DNA of 64,000 nt, from the NCBI RefSeq assembly GCF_020510705.1, contig NZ_CP075184.1, positions 1,178,001 through 1,242,000 on the forward strand, in the 5' to 3' direction. The position numbers and the translations under genes were made by a program. Shown one piece after another: positions 7,618 to 14,934 of the stretch. This DNA is from Acidovorax radicis. GTDB lineage: Bacteria > Pseudomonadota > Gammaproteobacteria > Burkholderiales > Burkholderiaceae_C. Position 1 is the first letter of the stretch. Each line of letters opens with the position of its first letter. The notes under the pieces are model-generated. The model had not been told where the DNA came from. It saw only the letters and a list, made by a program, of their open reading frames with translations, and searched no databases.

Positions 7618-9270
7618 TCAGGGCGCAAGTTTTCGTTTCAATGCCCGTGCCACTGGCGGCGGCAGGCTGGCCAGTGACTTCAGCAGGTGTGGCAGCACGC
7701 GCAGCTTCAGGCCTGCCAGCGTGGGAGGCACCACGGCGTCGATGAGGTGTGGGCCCGGCGTGCGCAGGGCATGCTCGAAGGCTGCCAGAAACTCTTCGGT
7801 GGTGGTGACGCGGCGCGCGCGGACGCCCATGCCCTCGGCCAGCGCCGCAAAGTGGATGGGCGGGGTACGCAGGTCAAGCTGGCTGCGGGCCTTGTCGCCA
7901 GCGCCCGCCGCACCCACGCGCTGCAGCTCCACGTTGAGGATGGCGTAGGAGCGGTTGTTGAACACGATGGAAATCACGTCGAGTTGCTCGCGAGCCATGG
8001 TCCACAGCGCCTGAAGCGTGTACATGGCCGAGCCGTCGCCTGCCAGCGCGATCACCTTGCGGCCCGGGCTGGCGATGGCCGCCCCCACGGCGTTGGGCAG
8101 GCCTTGGCCGATAGCGCCACCGGTGAGGGTGAGCACATCGTGGCGCGGGCTGCCTGCGGTGTACAGGGGCAGCATGATGCCGGAGGTTTGCGCCTCGTCC
8201 ACGATGATGGCGTTGTCCGGCATCAGGTGGCCGATGGCCTTGCACACCTTGTCTGCCGTGAACTTGCCGCGCGGTCGGCCCGGGCGCTCTGGCGCCTGCA
8301 GCACGGGGGCGGCGCTGGCGGCGCCCAGGGCCTGCACCAGGCGGTCCAGGCTGGTGGCCACGTCCTGCTCGAAGGTGGCCAGGGTGTGCAGTTGGCAGCC
8401 TTCGGGCACCAGGTAGCTCTTCTTGCCGGGGTAGGCAAAGAACGACACAGGCGCCTTGGCATCCACCAGCACCAGATGGTCCAGCCCGGTGAGCTGCACG
8501 GAGGCCAACTCGGCCAGATAGGCAATGCGCTCCACCAATGGCAGGCCTGCGCCGCGCTCGATGCGTGTGGGAAAGACCTCCGCAAACAGTTGGGCACCGG
8601 TCTGCGCGGCGATGCGCGCCGCCGCCATCAGCGTGGGCGCGCGCAGGGCCCGCGTGCCCAGCAGCAAGGCTTTCTTGCCAGGCCCCCGCAGCGCCTGGGC
8701 GATGGCGTCCACCGTGGCGCTGTCTGCTGGCGCAGGTGAGGCAAGGGTGGGTGGCGGCGCGCTGACCCCGCCATCGCTCCAGGACACGTCGGCGGGCAGT
8801 ATCAGTGTGGCCACCTGGCCCGGCGGCCCCTGGCACACGCCTATGGCCTCGGCAGCGTCCTGGCACAGCTGGGCGGTGCTCCGCGAGGTGCGCACCCAGG
8901 GGGAGGCGTTGCGGGCCACGGTCTCGATGTCGGACTGCAGCTGCGCGTCGTACTGCACGTGGCTGGTGGCGTGGTCGCCCACGATGTTGAGCACGGGCAC
9001 GCGGCCCTTGCGCGCGTTGTGCAGGTTGGCCAGGCCGTTGCCCAGGCCGCAGCCCAGGTGCAGCAATGTGGCGGCGGGCTTGCCTGCCATGCGCGCGTAG
9101 CCGTCGGCCGCGCCCGTGGCCACGCCCTCGAACAACGCCAGCACGGCGCGCATCTTGGGTTCGCTGTCGAGCGCGGCGACAAAGTGCATCTCGCTCGTGC
9201 CAGGGTTGGTGAAGCAGACGTCGATGCCTGCATCGACCAGGGTCTTCATCAGGGCTTGTGCGCCGTTCAT
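7618..9270 (-). CDS. Thiamine-diphosphate-dependent enzyme, acetolactate synthase/benzoylformate decarboxylase-like
   Basis: A 550-residue cytoplasmic ThDP enzyme with the three standard domains. The N-terminal pyrimidine-binding domain has the catalytic Glu in LFEGVATGAADGYARM, and the C-terminal domain has the Mg/ThDP motif GDGSAMYTLQALW...NNRSYAIL. The middle FAD/nucleotide-like domain is present. Annotation as acetolactate synthase is common for relatives, but no small regulatory subunit (ilvH) is adjacent, so a decarboxylase or carboligase in catabolism is more likely. A good AAGGAG precedes the ATG. It lies downstream of the FAD dehydrogenase on the same strand, with only repeat copy 3 between, suggesting one transcript. 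Confidence 0.85.
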   Translation of the reverse strand: MNGAQALMKTLVDAGIDVCFTNPGTSEMHFVAALDSEPKMRAVLALFEGVATGAADGYARMAGKPAATLLHLGCGLGNGLANLHNARKGRVPVLNIVGDHATSHVQYDAQLQSDIETVARNASPWVRTSRSTAQLCQDAAEAIGVCQGPPGQVATLILPADVSWSDGGVSAPPPTLASPAPADSATVDAIAQALRGPGKKALLLGTRALRAPTLMAAARIAAQTGAQLFAEVFPTRIERGAGLPLVERIAYLAELASVQLTGLDHLVLVDAKAPVSFFAYPGKKSYLVPEGCQLHTLATFEQDVATSLDRLVQALGAASAAPVLQAPERPGRPRGKFTADKVCKAIGHLMPDNAIIVDEAQTSGIMLPLYTAGSPRHDVLTLTGGAIGQGLPNAVGAAIASPGRKVIALAGDGSAMYTLQALWTMAREQLDVISIVFNNRSYAILNVELQRVGAAGAGDKARSQLDLRTPPIHFAALAEGMGVRARRVTTTEEFLAAFEHALRTPGPHLIDAVVPPTLAGLKLRVLPHLLKSLASLPPPVARALKRKLAP

Positions 9271-9280
9271 AGACTCTCCT

Positions 9281-9330
9281 TTTGATAGCTGCTTGCGCTT
9301 TATGGACGGGCGCTAGAGGCTGATTTGAAG
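9281..9330 (+). repeat. Palindromic repeat, copy 3
   Basis: Reads GATAGCTGCTTGCGCTTT, spacer ATGGACG, then GGCGCTAGAGGC. The right arm has one mismatch (GGGCGC for AAGCGC). It fills nearly all the space between the FAD dehydrogenase stop and the ribosome-binding site of the ThDP enzyme. Confidence 0.82.
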
Positions 9331-9331
9331 T

Positions 9332-10942
9332 TTATTTCCCGGGGGCCATGTGCCGCGCCGCTGCGCGCGCCGTGAGGATGCAGCCCGGCAGGAAGGTGCC
9401 TTCGAGCGAGCGCTTGCCGCTGGCACCACCGCCGCCAAAGCCAGCCGCTTCGCCCACGCAGTACAGGCCGTCGATGGGCTGGCCGGCGCCATCGAGCACC
9501 CGGCTGCCCAGGTCGGTCTGCAGGCCGCCCAGGCTCTTGCGCGTGATCAGCTGCATCTGGATGGCGATGTATGGCCCGGCGCCGGGCTGCTGCAGCGGTG
9601 CGGGCGTGCAGGTGCGCAGCTTGTCGGGCCCCCACTGGCGCGCGTGCAGGATGCGGCGGATCTGGTCGTCGTTGTGCAGCTTGGCGCCGTTGGCGAAGTT
9701 GGCGTCGAAGGCGTCAGCCGTGGCCTGCAGCGCCCCGGGCGGCACGTCCTGCGAGCCGGTCAGCGCGTTCATCTTGGCGGCCAGGCCGGCGAGCGTGTCG
9801 TCCACCAGGAAGTGTTTGCTTTCGGCGGCCATCTGCTTGACGAGGCGGTGATTGCCCAGCAGCGTCTCCTTGAGGAACGCGGGGAACTGCATGTCGCGAA
9901 TACGCTGGTTGTGCTCGGCGCCCGAGATGGCAAATTCCTTGGCCGCGATGCGCCAGTTCAGCAGGTGCCAGGTCCAGGGCTTCTCTTGCGCGGCCACGCG
10001 CTGGCACAGCCAGTGGGTGTCAAAGCCGGTGACGAGTGGCTCGGGGCCGATGCGCCGGCCCTGGTGGTCCAGCCACAGCGCCGACTTGCACGGGATGGTG
10101 GACAGGCCGTGCCCCTCGAAATGTGGGAACGGGTGCGGAAAGCCCGCAGCGTAGTTCCACATCTCGCCCGCGCGGCTGATGCGCGCACCCAGCGCCTCGG
10201 CCACCCAGTGGTGCATCTTGCCGTCCGCAAAAGGGTGGGCGCCGTTGAGCATGGTGGCGGGCATGGGGCGGTCGGCAGGCCAGTTGGCGCGCGTCTGTTC
10301 GTGGCTGCCGTTGATGCCGCCCATGGCCAGCACCACCTCGGGGGCCGACAGCCGCACCTCGGCGCCGGTTTCTTCGTTGACCGCCAGCACGCCCGATGTG
10401 CGGCCCTGCTGCAGGTCGAGGGCGCTGGCGCGGTGGCGGTGCAGCACCGTGAGCCGCCCACCGGTGTCGGCCGCACGCATCGCGGCGATCATGCGGCGCG
10501 CGAGCGCACGTGCGGTGCCCCAGACGATGTGGTAGCGCGGCACGCTGTTGCCGTCGCCAAAGCGCCCGCGCTCCACCCAGTTGACGGCGGGCATGAACTT
10601 CACGCCCTCGCCGAGCAGCCAGTCGTAGACCCCGGCGCGCGAATGCTCCGCGTAGTGGCGTGCCCACTGCAGCGCCAGTGCGTCGTTGGCGTCGAGTTCG
10701 CCAAAGCGCACCCAGTCACGCAGCGCGGTCTCGGGCGTGTCGGGGATCTTCATGCGCGCCTGCAGCGGCGTGCCCACCAGGGCCATGCCGCCAAACGCCC
10801 ACAGGGCCAGGCCGCCCAGTCGCTCGGGCGTGTCGCGGTCCACCAGCGCAACGCTGCGACCCGCGCGCAGGCATTCGAGCGCGGTGACGATACCGGCCAG
10901 CCCGCCGCCAACAATCACCACGTCATGGTGCTGTGCTGCCAT
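9332..10942 (-). CDS. FAD-binding dehydrogenase (fumarate reductase/3-ketosteroid dehydrogenase-like flavoprotein)
   Basis: A 536-residue flavoprotein with the N-terminal FAD motif VVIVGGGLAGIVTALECLRAG and a C-terminal FAD-closing segment GLYCVGEAAGFGGGGASGK. The middle has the mobile capping domain typical of fumarate reductase-like dehydrogenases that form or reduce C=C bonds next to a carbonyl. There is no signal peptide or haem motif, so it is probably cytoplasmic. AAGGAG lies before the ATG at 10942. It shares a 93-bp divergent promoter region with the AraC-type gene, which is the likely regulator. The substrate cannot be read from the sequence. Confidence 0.85.
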   Translation of the reverse strand: MAAQHHDVVIVGGGLAGIVTALECLRAGRSVALVDRDTPERLGGLALWAFGGMALVGTPLQARMKIPDTPETALRDWVRFGELDANDALALQWARHYAEHSRAGVYDWLLGEGVKFMPAVNWVERGRFGDGNSVPRYHIVWGTARALARRMIAAMRAADTGGRLTVLHRHRASALDLQQGRTSGVLAVNEETGAEVRLSAPEVVLAMGGINGSHEQTRANWPADRPMPATMLNGAHPFADGKMHHWVAEALGARISRAGEMWNYAAGFPHPFPHFEGHGLSTIPCKSALWLDHQGRRIGPEPLVTGFDTHWLCQRVAAQEKPWTWHLLNWRIAAKEFAISGAEHNQRIRDMQFPAFLKETLLGNHRLVKQMAAESKHFLVDDTLAGLAAKMNALTGSQDVPPGALQATADAFDANFANGAKLHNDDQIRRILHARQWGPDKLRTCTPAPLQQPGAGPYIAIQMQLITRKSLGGLQTDLGSRVLDGAGQPIDGLYCVGEAAGFGGGGASGKRSLEGTFLPGCILTARAAARHMAPGK

Positions 10943-11035
10943 GGTTTGTCTCCTTGTTGTGAACCTCTGCGGTTTCTTTGTGCGGCTGACGATAGCGCTT
11001 TATGATGCATTTCCACTTGACTCTGGAGCCCGCTT
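10943..11035. promoter_or_regulatory. Divergent control region of the FAD/ThDP operon and the AraC-type regulator
   Basis: The only space between two divergently transcribed genes, so both promoters and any operator for the regulator must lie here. It includes GATAGCGCTTTATGATGCA, which resembles half of the palindromic repeat but is too short to count as a copy. I could not identify a convincing -35/-10 pair. Confidence 0.5.
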
Positions 11036-12076
11036 ATGTTGACTTTGGCGCCCAGCGTGGCCCTGAGTTGGGTCAACACCGTGTTGGCCGCCGCCGAGCG
11101 CCAGGGCCTTGCGCGCACTGATCTGCTGGCCCGTGCGGGGGTGCCGCTGGCGCGCCTGGCCGAGCCGCGCTGGCAGGTGGACGACATCACCCGGCTGTGG
11201 CGCGCCGCCGCCGACTTGACGGGCGACCCGGCGTTCGGTCTGAACGCCGGGCGCATGGTGGGGCCCGGCAGTTTCAATGTGGTGAGCTTCATCCTGCTGT
11301 CGTCGGCCACGCTGCGCAGCGCCATCGGCCTGCTGCAGCAATACCAGCGGCTCATCAGCGACGGCGGGCGCTTTCAGATGCTTACTGGCGAGCCGCAGAG
11401 CTGGGTGGTCTATCACCCGCAGCAGGGTGACCTGGCTTTCAGCAGCCACCAGGTCGAGGCGGTGCTGGCCGCGACGGTGAGCGTCAGCAGCTGGGTGACC
11501 GGCCAGCCCCTGCGGCCCGTACGCGTGCAGTTCAGCCACCAGCCCATGGCCGACCTGGCGGTCTATGCCGAGGTGTTTGGCGCCGAAGTGCAGTTCGAGC
11601 AGGCCTTCAACGGCCTGCTGCTGGACAACGCCGTGCTTGACCACCCCTTGCCCCAGGCCGATACGGAACTGGCCAGCCTGCACCGCGCCCACGCGTCGGC
11701 GCAACTGGCCGCGCTGTCGGCCCCGGTGCCGCTGCGCACCCAGGTGGCGCAGTGGCTGGCGGGGGCGCTGGACGGCAGCGTGCCCGGCCGCGCCCAGGCA
11801 GCGCGGCAGTTCGGGCTGGGCGAGAAGGCCTTGGCGCGGCGCCTGCTGGGCGAGGGCGCGCGGTATTCCGATCTGGTCGATGGCGTGCGCCAGCAGCTGG
11901 CCTGCGCGGCGGTGGCGGGCGGGGCCGAGTCGTTTGCCCGCATTGCGCGGCGGCTGGGGTTCTCCGAGGCCAGCGCCTTCAACCGGGCGTTTCGGCGCTG
12001 GACGGGCTGTGCACCGGGCGACTGGCAGCAGCGCCTGCCGTCTGCGCAGCGTTCTGGTTTTCCAACCGGGCGCTGA
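11036..12076 (+). CDS. AraC-family transcriptional regulator (OruR-like architecture)
   Basis: A 346-residue regulator with an N-terminal ligand-binding domain of the 'arabinose-binding-like' type (about residues 20-200) and a C-terminal AraC double helix-turn-helix. The second helix-turn-helix is seen in FARIARRLGFSEASAFNRAF followed by RWTGCAPGDW. It is divergent from the FAD dehydrogenase, which together with the ThDP enzyme is its most likely target. Its last 98 bases overlap the convergent SulP gene, and the overlap includes the recognition helix region. Confidence 0.88.
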   Translation: MLTLAPSVALSWVNTVLAAAERQGLARTDLLARAGVPLARLAEPRWQVDDITRLWRAAADLTGDPAFGLNAGRMVGPGSFNVVSFILLSSATLRSAIGLLQQYQRLISDGGRFQMLTGEPQSWVVYHPQQGDLAFSSHQVEAVLAATVSVSSWVTGQPLRPVRVQFSHQPMADLAVYAEVFGAEVQFEQAFNGLLLDNAVLDHPLPQADTELASLHRAHASAQLAALSAPVPLRTQVAQWLAGALDGSVPGRAQAARQFGLGEKALARRLLGEGARYSDLVDGVRQQLACAAVAGGAESFARIARRLGFSEASAFNRAFRRWTGCAPGDWQQRLPSAQRSGFPTGR

Positions 12077-13724
12077 AGCCCGAGCGCTCCATCAGCGAGC
12101 GCGGCTGCTCCTGCGCATCCACTACCCACAGCACGCCGCCACGCTGGCCCACGGCCTTGAGGATCTGCTCCAGGCCTTCGAGGCCCGTGGTGTCGAGTGC
12201 GAACAGGTCGCGTGCATCCAGCACCACTTCCGGGCCTTCGGGGCCTGCCTCCACGGCCTGCACGATGGGGTCGATCTTGGCGGCCGCGCCAAAAAACAGC
12301 GCGCCGTGCAGGTGCCAGGCCATGTGGGGGCGGGGGCCGGGTTCCAGGGCCAGCCCCTGTGCGTCCTGGGCTGCAGGGGTAGACGCGGGCACGCGCTCGG
12401 CGCGGAACAGCGCGCTCATGCGCCGCACGAACAGCACGCACGACAGCACCAGCCCCACCTCCACCGCCACCGTGAGGTCGAACACCACGGTGAGAAAAAA
12501 CGTGCCCAGCATCAGCAACCGGTAATGGTTGCTGAAATGCTTGAGGCGCGCAAACTCGTGCCATTCGCCCATGTTCCAGGCCACATGCAGCAGGATGCCG
12601 GCCAGCACCGCCAGCGGAATGTGCAGCGCCAGCGGCGAAGCCACCAGCACGATCACCGCCAGCGTGGCCGCATGCACCATGCCGGCAATGGGGCTGGTGG
12701 CGCCCGCGCGCAGGTTGGTCACAGTGCGCGCAATGGTGCCGGTGACCGGCATGCCGCCGAAGAACGGCACTACGAAATTAGCCACGCCCTGGGCCATCAG
12801 CTCCTGGTTGGGGTCGTGCTTGCGGTAGTGCGGGTCGGTGGCCACCTGGTCGGCGACACGCGCGCACAGCAGCGACTCGATGGAACCCAGCAGCGCAATC
12901 GTGACGGTGGGCGTGACCAGCAGGCGCACCGTGTCCCACGAAAAATCAGGCAGTGCGAACGCCGGCGGCTCTTGCGGAATGCCACCAAAGCGCGTGCCGA
13001 TGGTCTCCACCGGCATCTCCAGCCAGCGCGCCAGCACCGTGAGCGTGACCAGCGCCACCACCGGCGCCGGAATGCGCGCAAAGCGGCGCACGGTGTGGCC
13101 CTCGGCCACACGCAGCACGGGCGAGCCCTGCACAAACAGCCGTGGCCATAAAAACAGCCCACCCAGACAGGCAGCGCCCAGCGCGAGCGCATGGGGGTTG
13201 AAACTGTCGATGTGCAGGGCCAGCGTGTGCACCTGCGAGAAGAAGTTGCCCGGCATCTTGTCGATGGCCAGCCCCATCCAGTCCTTGAGCTGAGACAGCC
13301 CGATCAGCACCGCGATGCCGTTGGTGAAGCCGATGACGATGCTCACCGGCACAAAGCGCACCAGGCTGCCGAGCTTGAACATCCCAAGCAGGAACAGCAG
13401 CACGCCCGCGCAGGCCGTGGAAATCAGCAGATTGGCCACGCCATAGCGCTCGACGATGCCATAGACGATGACGATGAACGCCCCCGCCGGACCGCCAATC
13501 TGCACATTGGTGCCCCCGAGCAGGGCCACCAGAAAGCCGCCAATGATGGCCGTCCACAGCCCGGCCTCGGGCTTGAGGCCGCTGGCAATGGCAAACGCCA
13601 TGGCCAGCGGCAGCGCCACGATGCCCACGGTGACGCCCGCACCCAGGTCGGCCATCCAGCGGCTGCGGCTGTAGCCGCGCAACGCATCAAGCAGACGGGG
13701 GCGAAAGGCAAGCGAGAAACGCAT
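11979..13724 (-). CDS. SulP-family anion transporter with C-terminal STAS domain
   Basis: An inner-membrane transporter of 581 residues. The N-terminal part has about 11-12 hydrophobic helices, with the SulP segments DLGAGVTVGIVALPLAMAFA and GGTNVQIGGPAGAFI. Residues about 430-555 form a cytoplasmic STAS domain (FALDTTGLEGLEQILKA). Sulfate, bicarbonate or dicarboxylates are possible substrates. ATG at 13724 is chosen; the longer frame to 13799 adds an unlikely leader. Neither start has a clear Shine-Dalgarno sequence. Its last 98 bases run antisense to the end of the AraC-type gene. Confidence 0.9.
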   Translation of the reverse strand: MRFSLAFRPRLLDALRGYSRSRWMADLGAGVTVGIVALPLAMAFAIASGLKPEAGLWTAIIGGFLVALLGGTNVQIGGPAGAFIVIVYGIVERYGVANLLISTACAGVLLFLLGMFKLGSLVRFVPVSIVIGFTNGIAVLIGLSQLKDWMGLAIDKMPGNFFSQVHTLALHIDSFNPHALALGAACLGGLFLWPRLFVQGSPVLRVAEGHTVRRFARIPAPVVALVTLTVLARWLEMPVETIGTRFGGIPQEPPAFALPDFSWDTVRLLVTPTVTIALLGSIESLLCARVADQVATDPHYRKHDPNQELMAQGVANFVVPFFGGMPVTGTIARTVTNLRAGATSPIAGMVHAATLAVIVLVASPLALHIPLAVLAGILLHVAWNMGEWHEFARLKHFSNHYRLLMLGTFFLTVVFDLTVAVEVGLVLSCVLFVRRMSALFRAERVPASTPAAQDAQGLALEPGPRPHMAWHLHGALFFGAAAKIDPIVQAVEAGPEGPEVVLDARDLFALDTTGLEGLEQILKAVGQRGGVLWVVDAQEQPRSLMERSGFSARLENQNAAQTAGAAASRPVHSPSSAETPG

Positions 13725-13840
13725 GGATGGAGAGGGAGCGGGTGAGGAAGGAAGGCCCAGGCCGGTGCCCCAGTGTAGTGAGCCAGTGACGAAGTGCAAC
13801 CGTGGCGGCCGTGCCGTGGGCCCTTGCTGTTGATTCTGGT

Positions 13841-13899
13841 GCTACTTATTTAATAGCTTGTTGCGCTTTATGGATAAGCGCTACAGGCCGATATGATTG
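13841..13899 (+). repeat. Palindromic repeat, copy 4
   Basis: Starts with the extended left part GCTACTTATTTAATAGC, then TTGTTGCGCTTT, a spacer, AAGCGCTACAGGCC and an A/T-rich tail. It lies in the divergent region between SulP (minus) and the YitT-family gene (plus), so it may sit near either promoter. Confidence 0.85.
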
Positions 13900-13978
13900 A
13901 AAATCCTGCGGCGGGCTGCTGTTATTGCAGCGGTCAGCCGCCCCGCTGCCTGGCGCGTTGCTTGCTTGCCCCTACCCC

Positions 13979-14611
13979 ATGAACCCACCCATGCCTGACG
14001 CCTCCGCCCCGCCATCCTCCCTGCGCCACGGCACGTTTGAAGATGTGCAGGCGCTGTTTGCGGGCACCCTGTTCGTGGCCATGGCGCTCATGTTGTTCAA
14101 CCAGGCGGGCCTGCTGGTGGGCGGCACGGCGGGCGTGGCGTTCTTGCTGCACTACGTCACGGGCATCTCGTTCGGCAAGCTGTTTTTTGTGGTGAACCTG
14201 CCGTTTTACTGGTTCGCCTGGACGCGCATGGGCCGCGAGTTCACCATCAAAACGTTTGTCTGCGTGGCCCTGCTGTCGCTGCTGACCGAGCTGTTTCCGC
14301 ATGTGATGCATGTGGACTACCTGAACCCGCTGTTCGCCTCGCTGCTGGGCGGGCTGCTGCTGGGCACGGGCTGCCTGTTCCTGGCGCGCCACCGCTCCAG
14401 CCTGGGCGGGGCCACCGTGGTGTCGCTGTACCTGCAAGCGCGCTACGGCATGCGGGCGGGCAAGGTGCAAATGATGATTGATGGCACCGTGGTGCTGCTG
14501 GCGCTGTTCATCGTGCCGGTGGACCGCGTGGCCTATTCGGTGCTGGCCGTGCTGGTGATGAGCGGCTTTTTGTGGATCAGCCACCGGCCAGGGCGCTATA
14601 CCGGCGAGTGA
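13979..14611 (+). CDS. YitT-family membrane protein
   Basis: A 210-residue inner-membrane protein with about five hydrophobic helices (for example ALFAGTLFVAMALMLFNQAG and SLLGGLLLGTGCLFLARH). The segments GLLVGGTAGVAFLLHY and SLGGATVVSLYL match the YitT/DUF161 N-terminal membrane unit. The cytoplasmic DUF2179 domain found in many Bacillus members is absent, so this is the short form. Function unknown. The start could also be the ATG at 13991; a TTG at 13925 would give an unconvincing leader. Confidence 0.8.
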   Translation: MNPPMPDASAPPSSLRHGTFEDVQALFAGTLFVAMALMLFNQAGLLVGGTAGVAFLLHYVTGISFGKLFFVVNLPFYWFAWTRMGREFTIKTFVCVALLSLLTELFPHVMHVDYLNPLFASLLGGLLLGTGCLFLARHRSSLGGATVVSLYLQARYGMRAGKVQMMIDGTVVLLALFIVPVDRVAYSVLAVLVMSGFLWISHRPGRYTGE

Positions 14612-14641
14612 GCACGTTGCGGGCCCTGGCAGCCCTGCGAC

Positions 14642-14914
14642 TCAATCGGCCGTGGGGGCCGGCCGGATGGATTCCCGGATCTCGATGCCACTGTGGTCGG
14701 GCGTGGCATTGCCGCCGCTGGATAGGGCGTTGGCAGCCATCCCCGCCCCTTTGCCCAGCACCTTGACGGTGCCCACGGCGGCATCCGCCGCCAAGCCCAC
14801 GGCCGATGCCGTGACGCTGACCGCCGTGGAGGCCACCGTCACCACTGTGCAGCCGACCAGCAGCGGCGGCAGCAGCGCAGCGCCCACCACGACGCAGGCC
14901 ACAGGGCGGCGCAT
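14642..14914 (-). CDS. Small Ala/Val-rich lipoprotein
   Basis: A 90-residue protein with a signal peptide ending in LLVGC (likely lipidated Cys at 22). The mature part begins TVVTVASTAVSVTASAVG and continues as small residues with a hydrophobic pattern, then a polar tail. I recognise this composition from a family of short proteobacterial lipoproteins without known function. It starts 20 bp after the metG stop on the same strand and is probably cotranscribed with metG. Confidence 0.7.
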   Translation of the reverse strand: MRRPVACVVVGAALLPPLLVGCTVVTVASTAVSVTASAVGLAADAAVGTVKVLGKGAGMAANALSSGGNATPDHSGIEIRESIRPAPTAD

Positions 14915-14934
14915 GGAGGGGTCCCGTCTCGCTC

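Noticed and set aside
10990..11015. GATAGCGCTTTATGATGCA as a further repeat copy
   Set aside because: Only one arm of the palindrome is present and the flanks do not match, so chance is likely.
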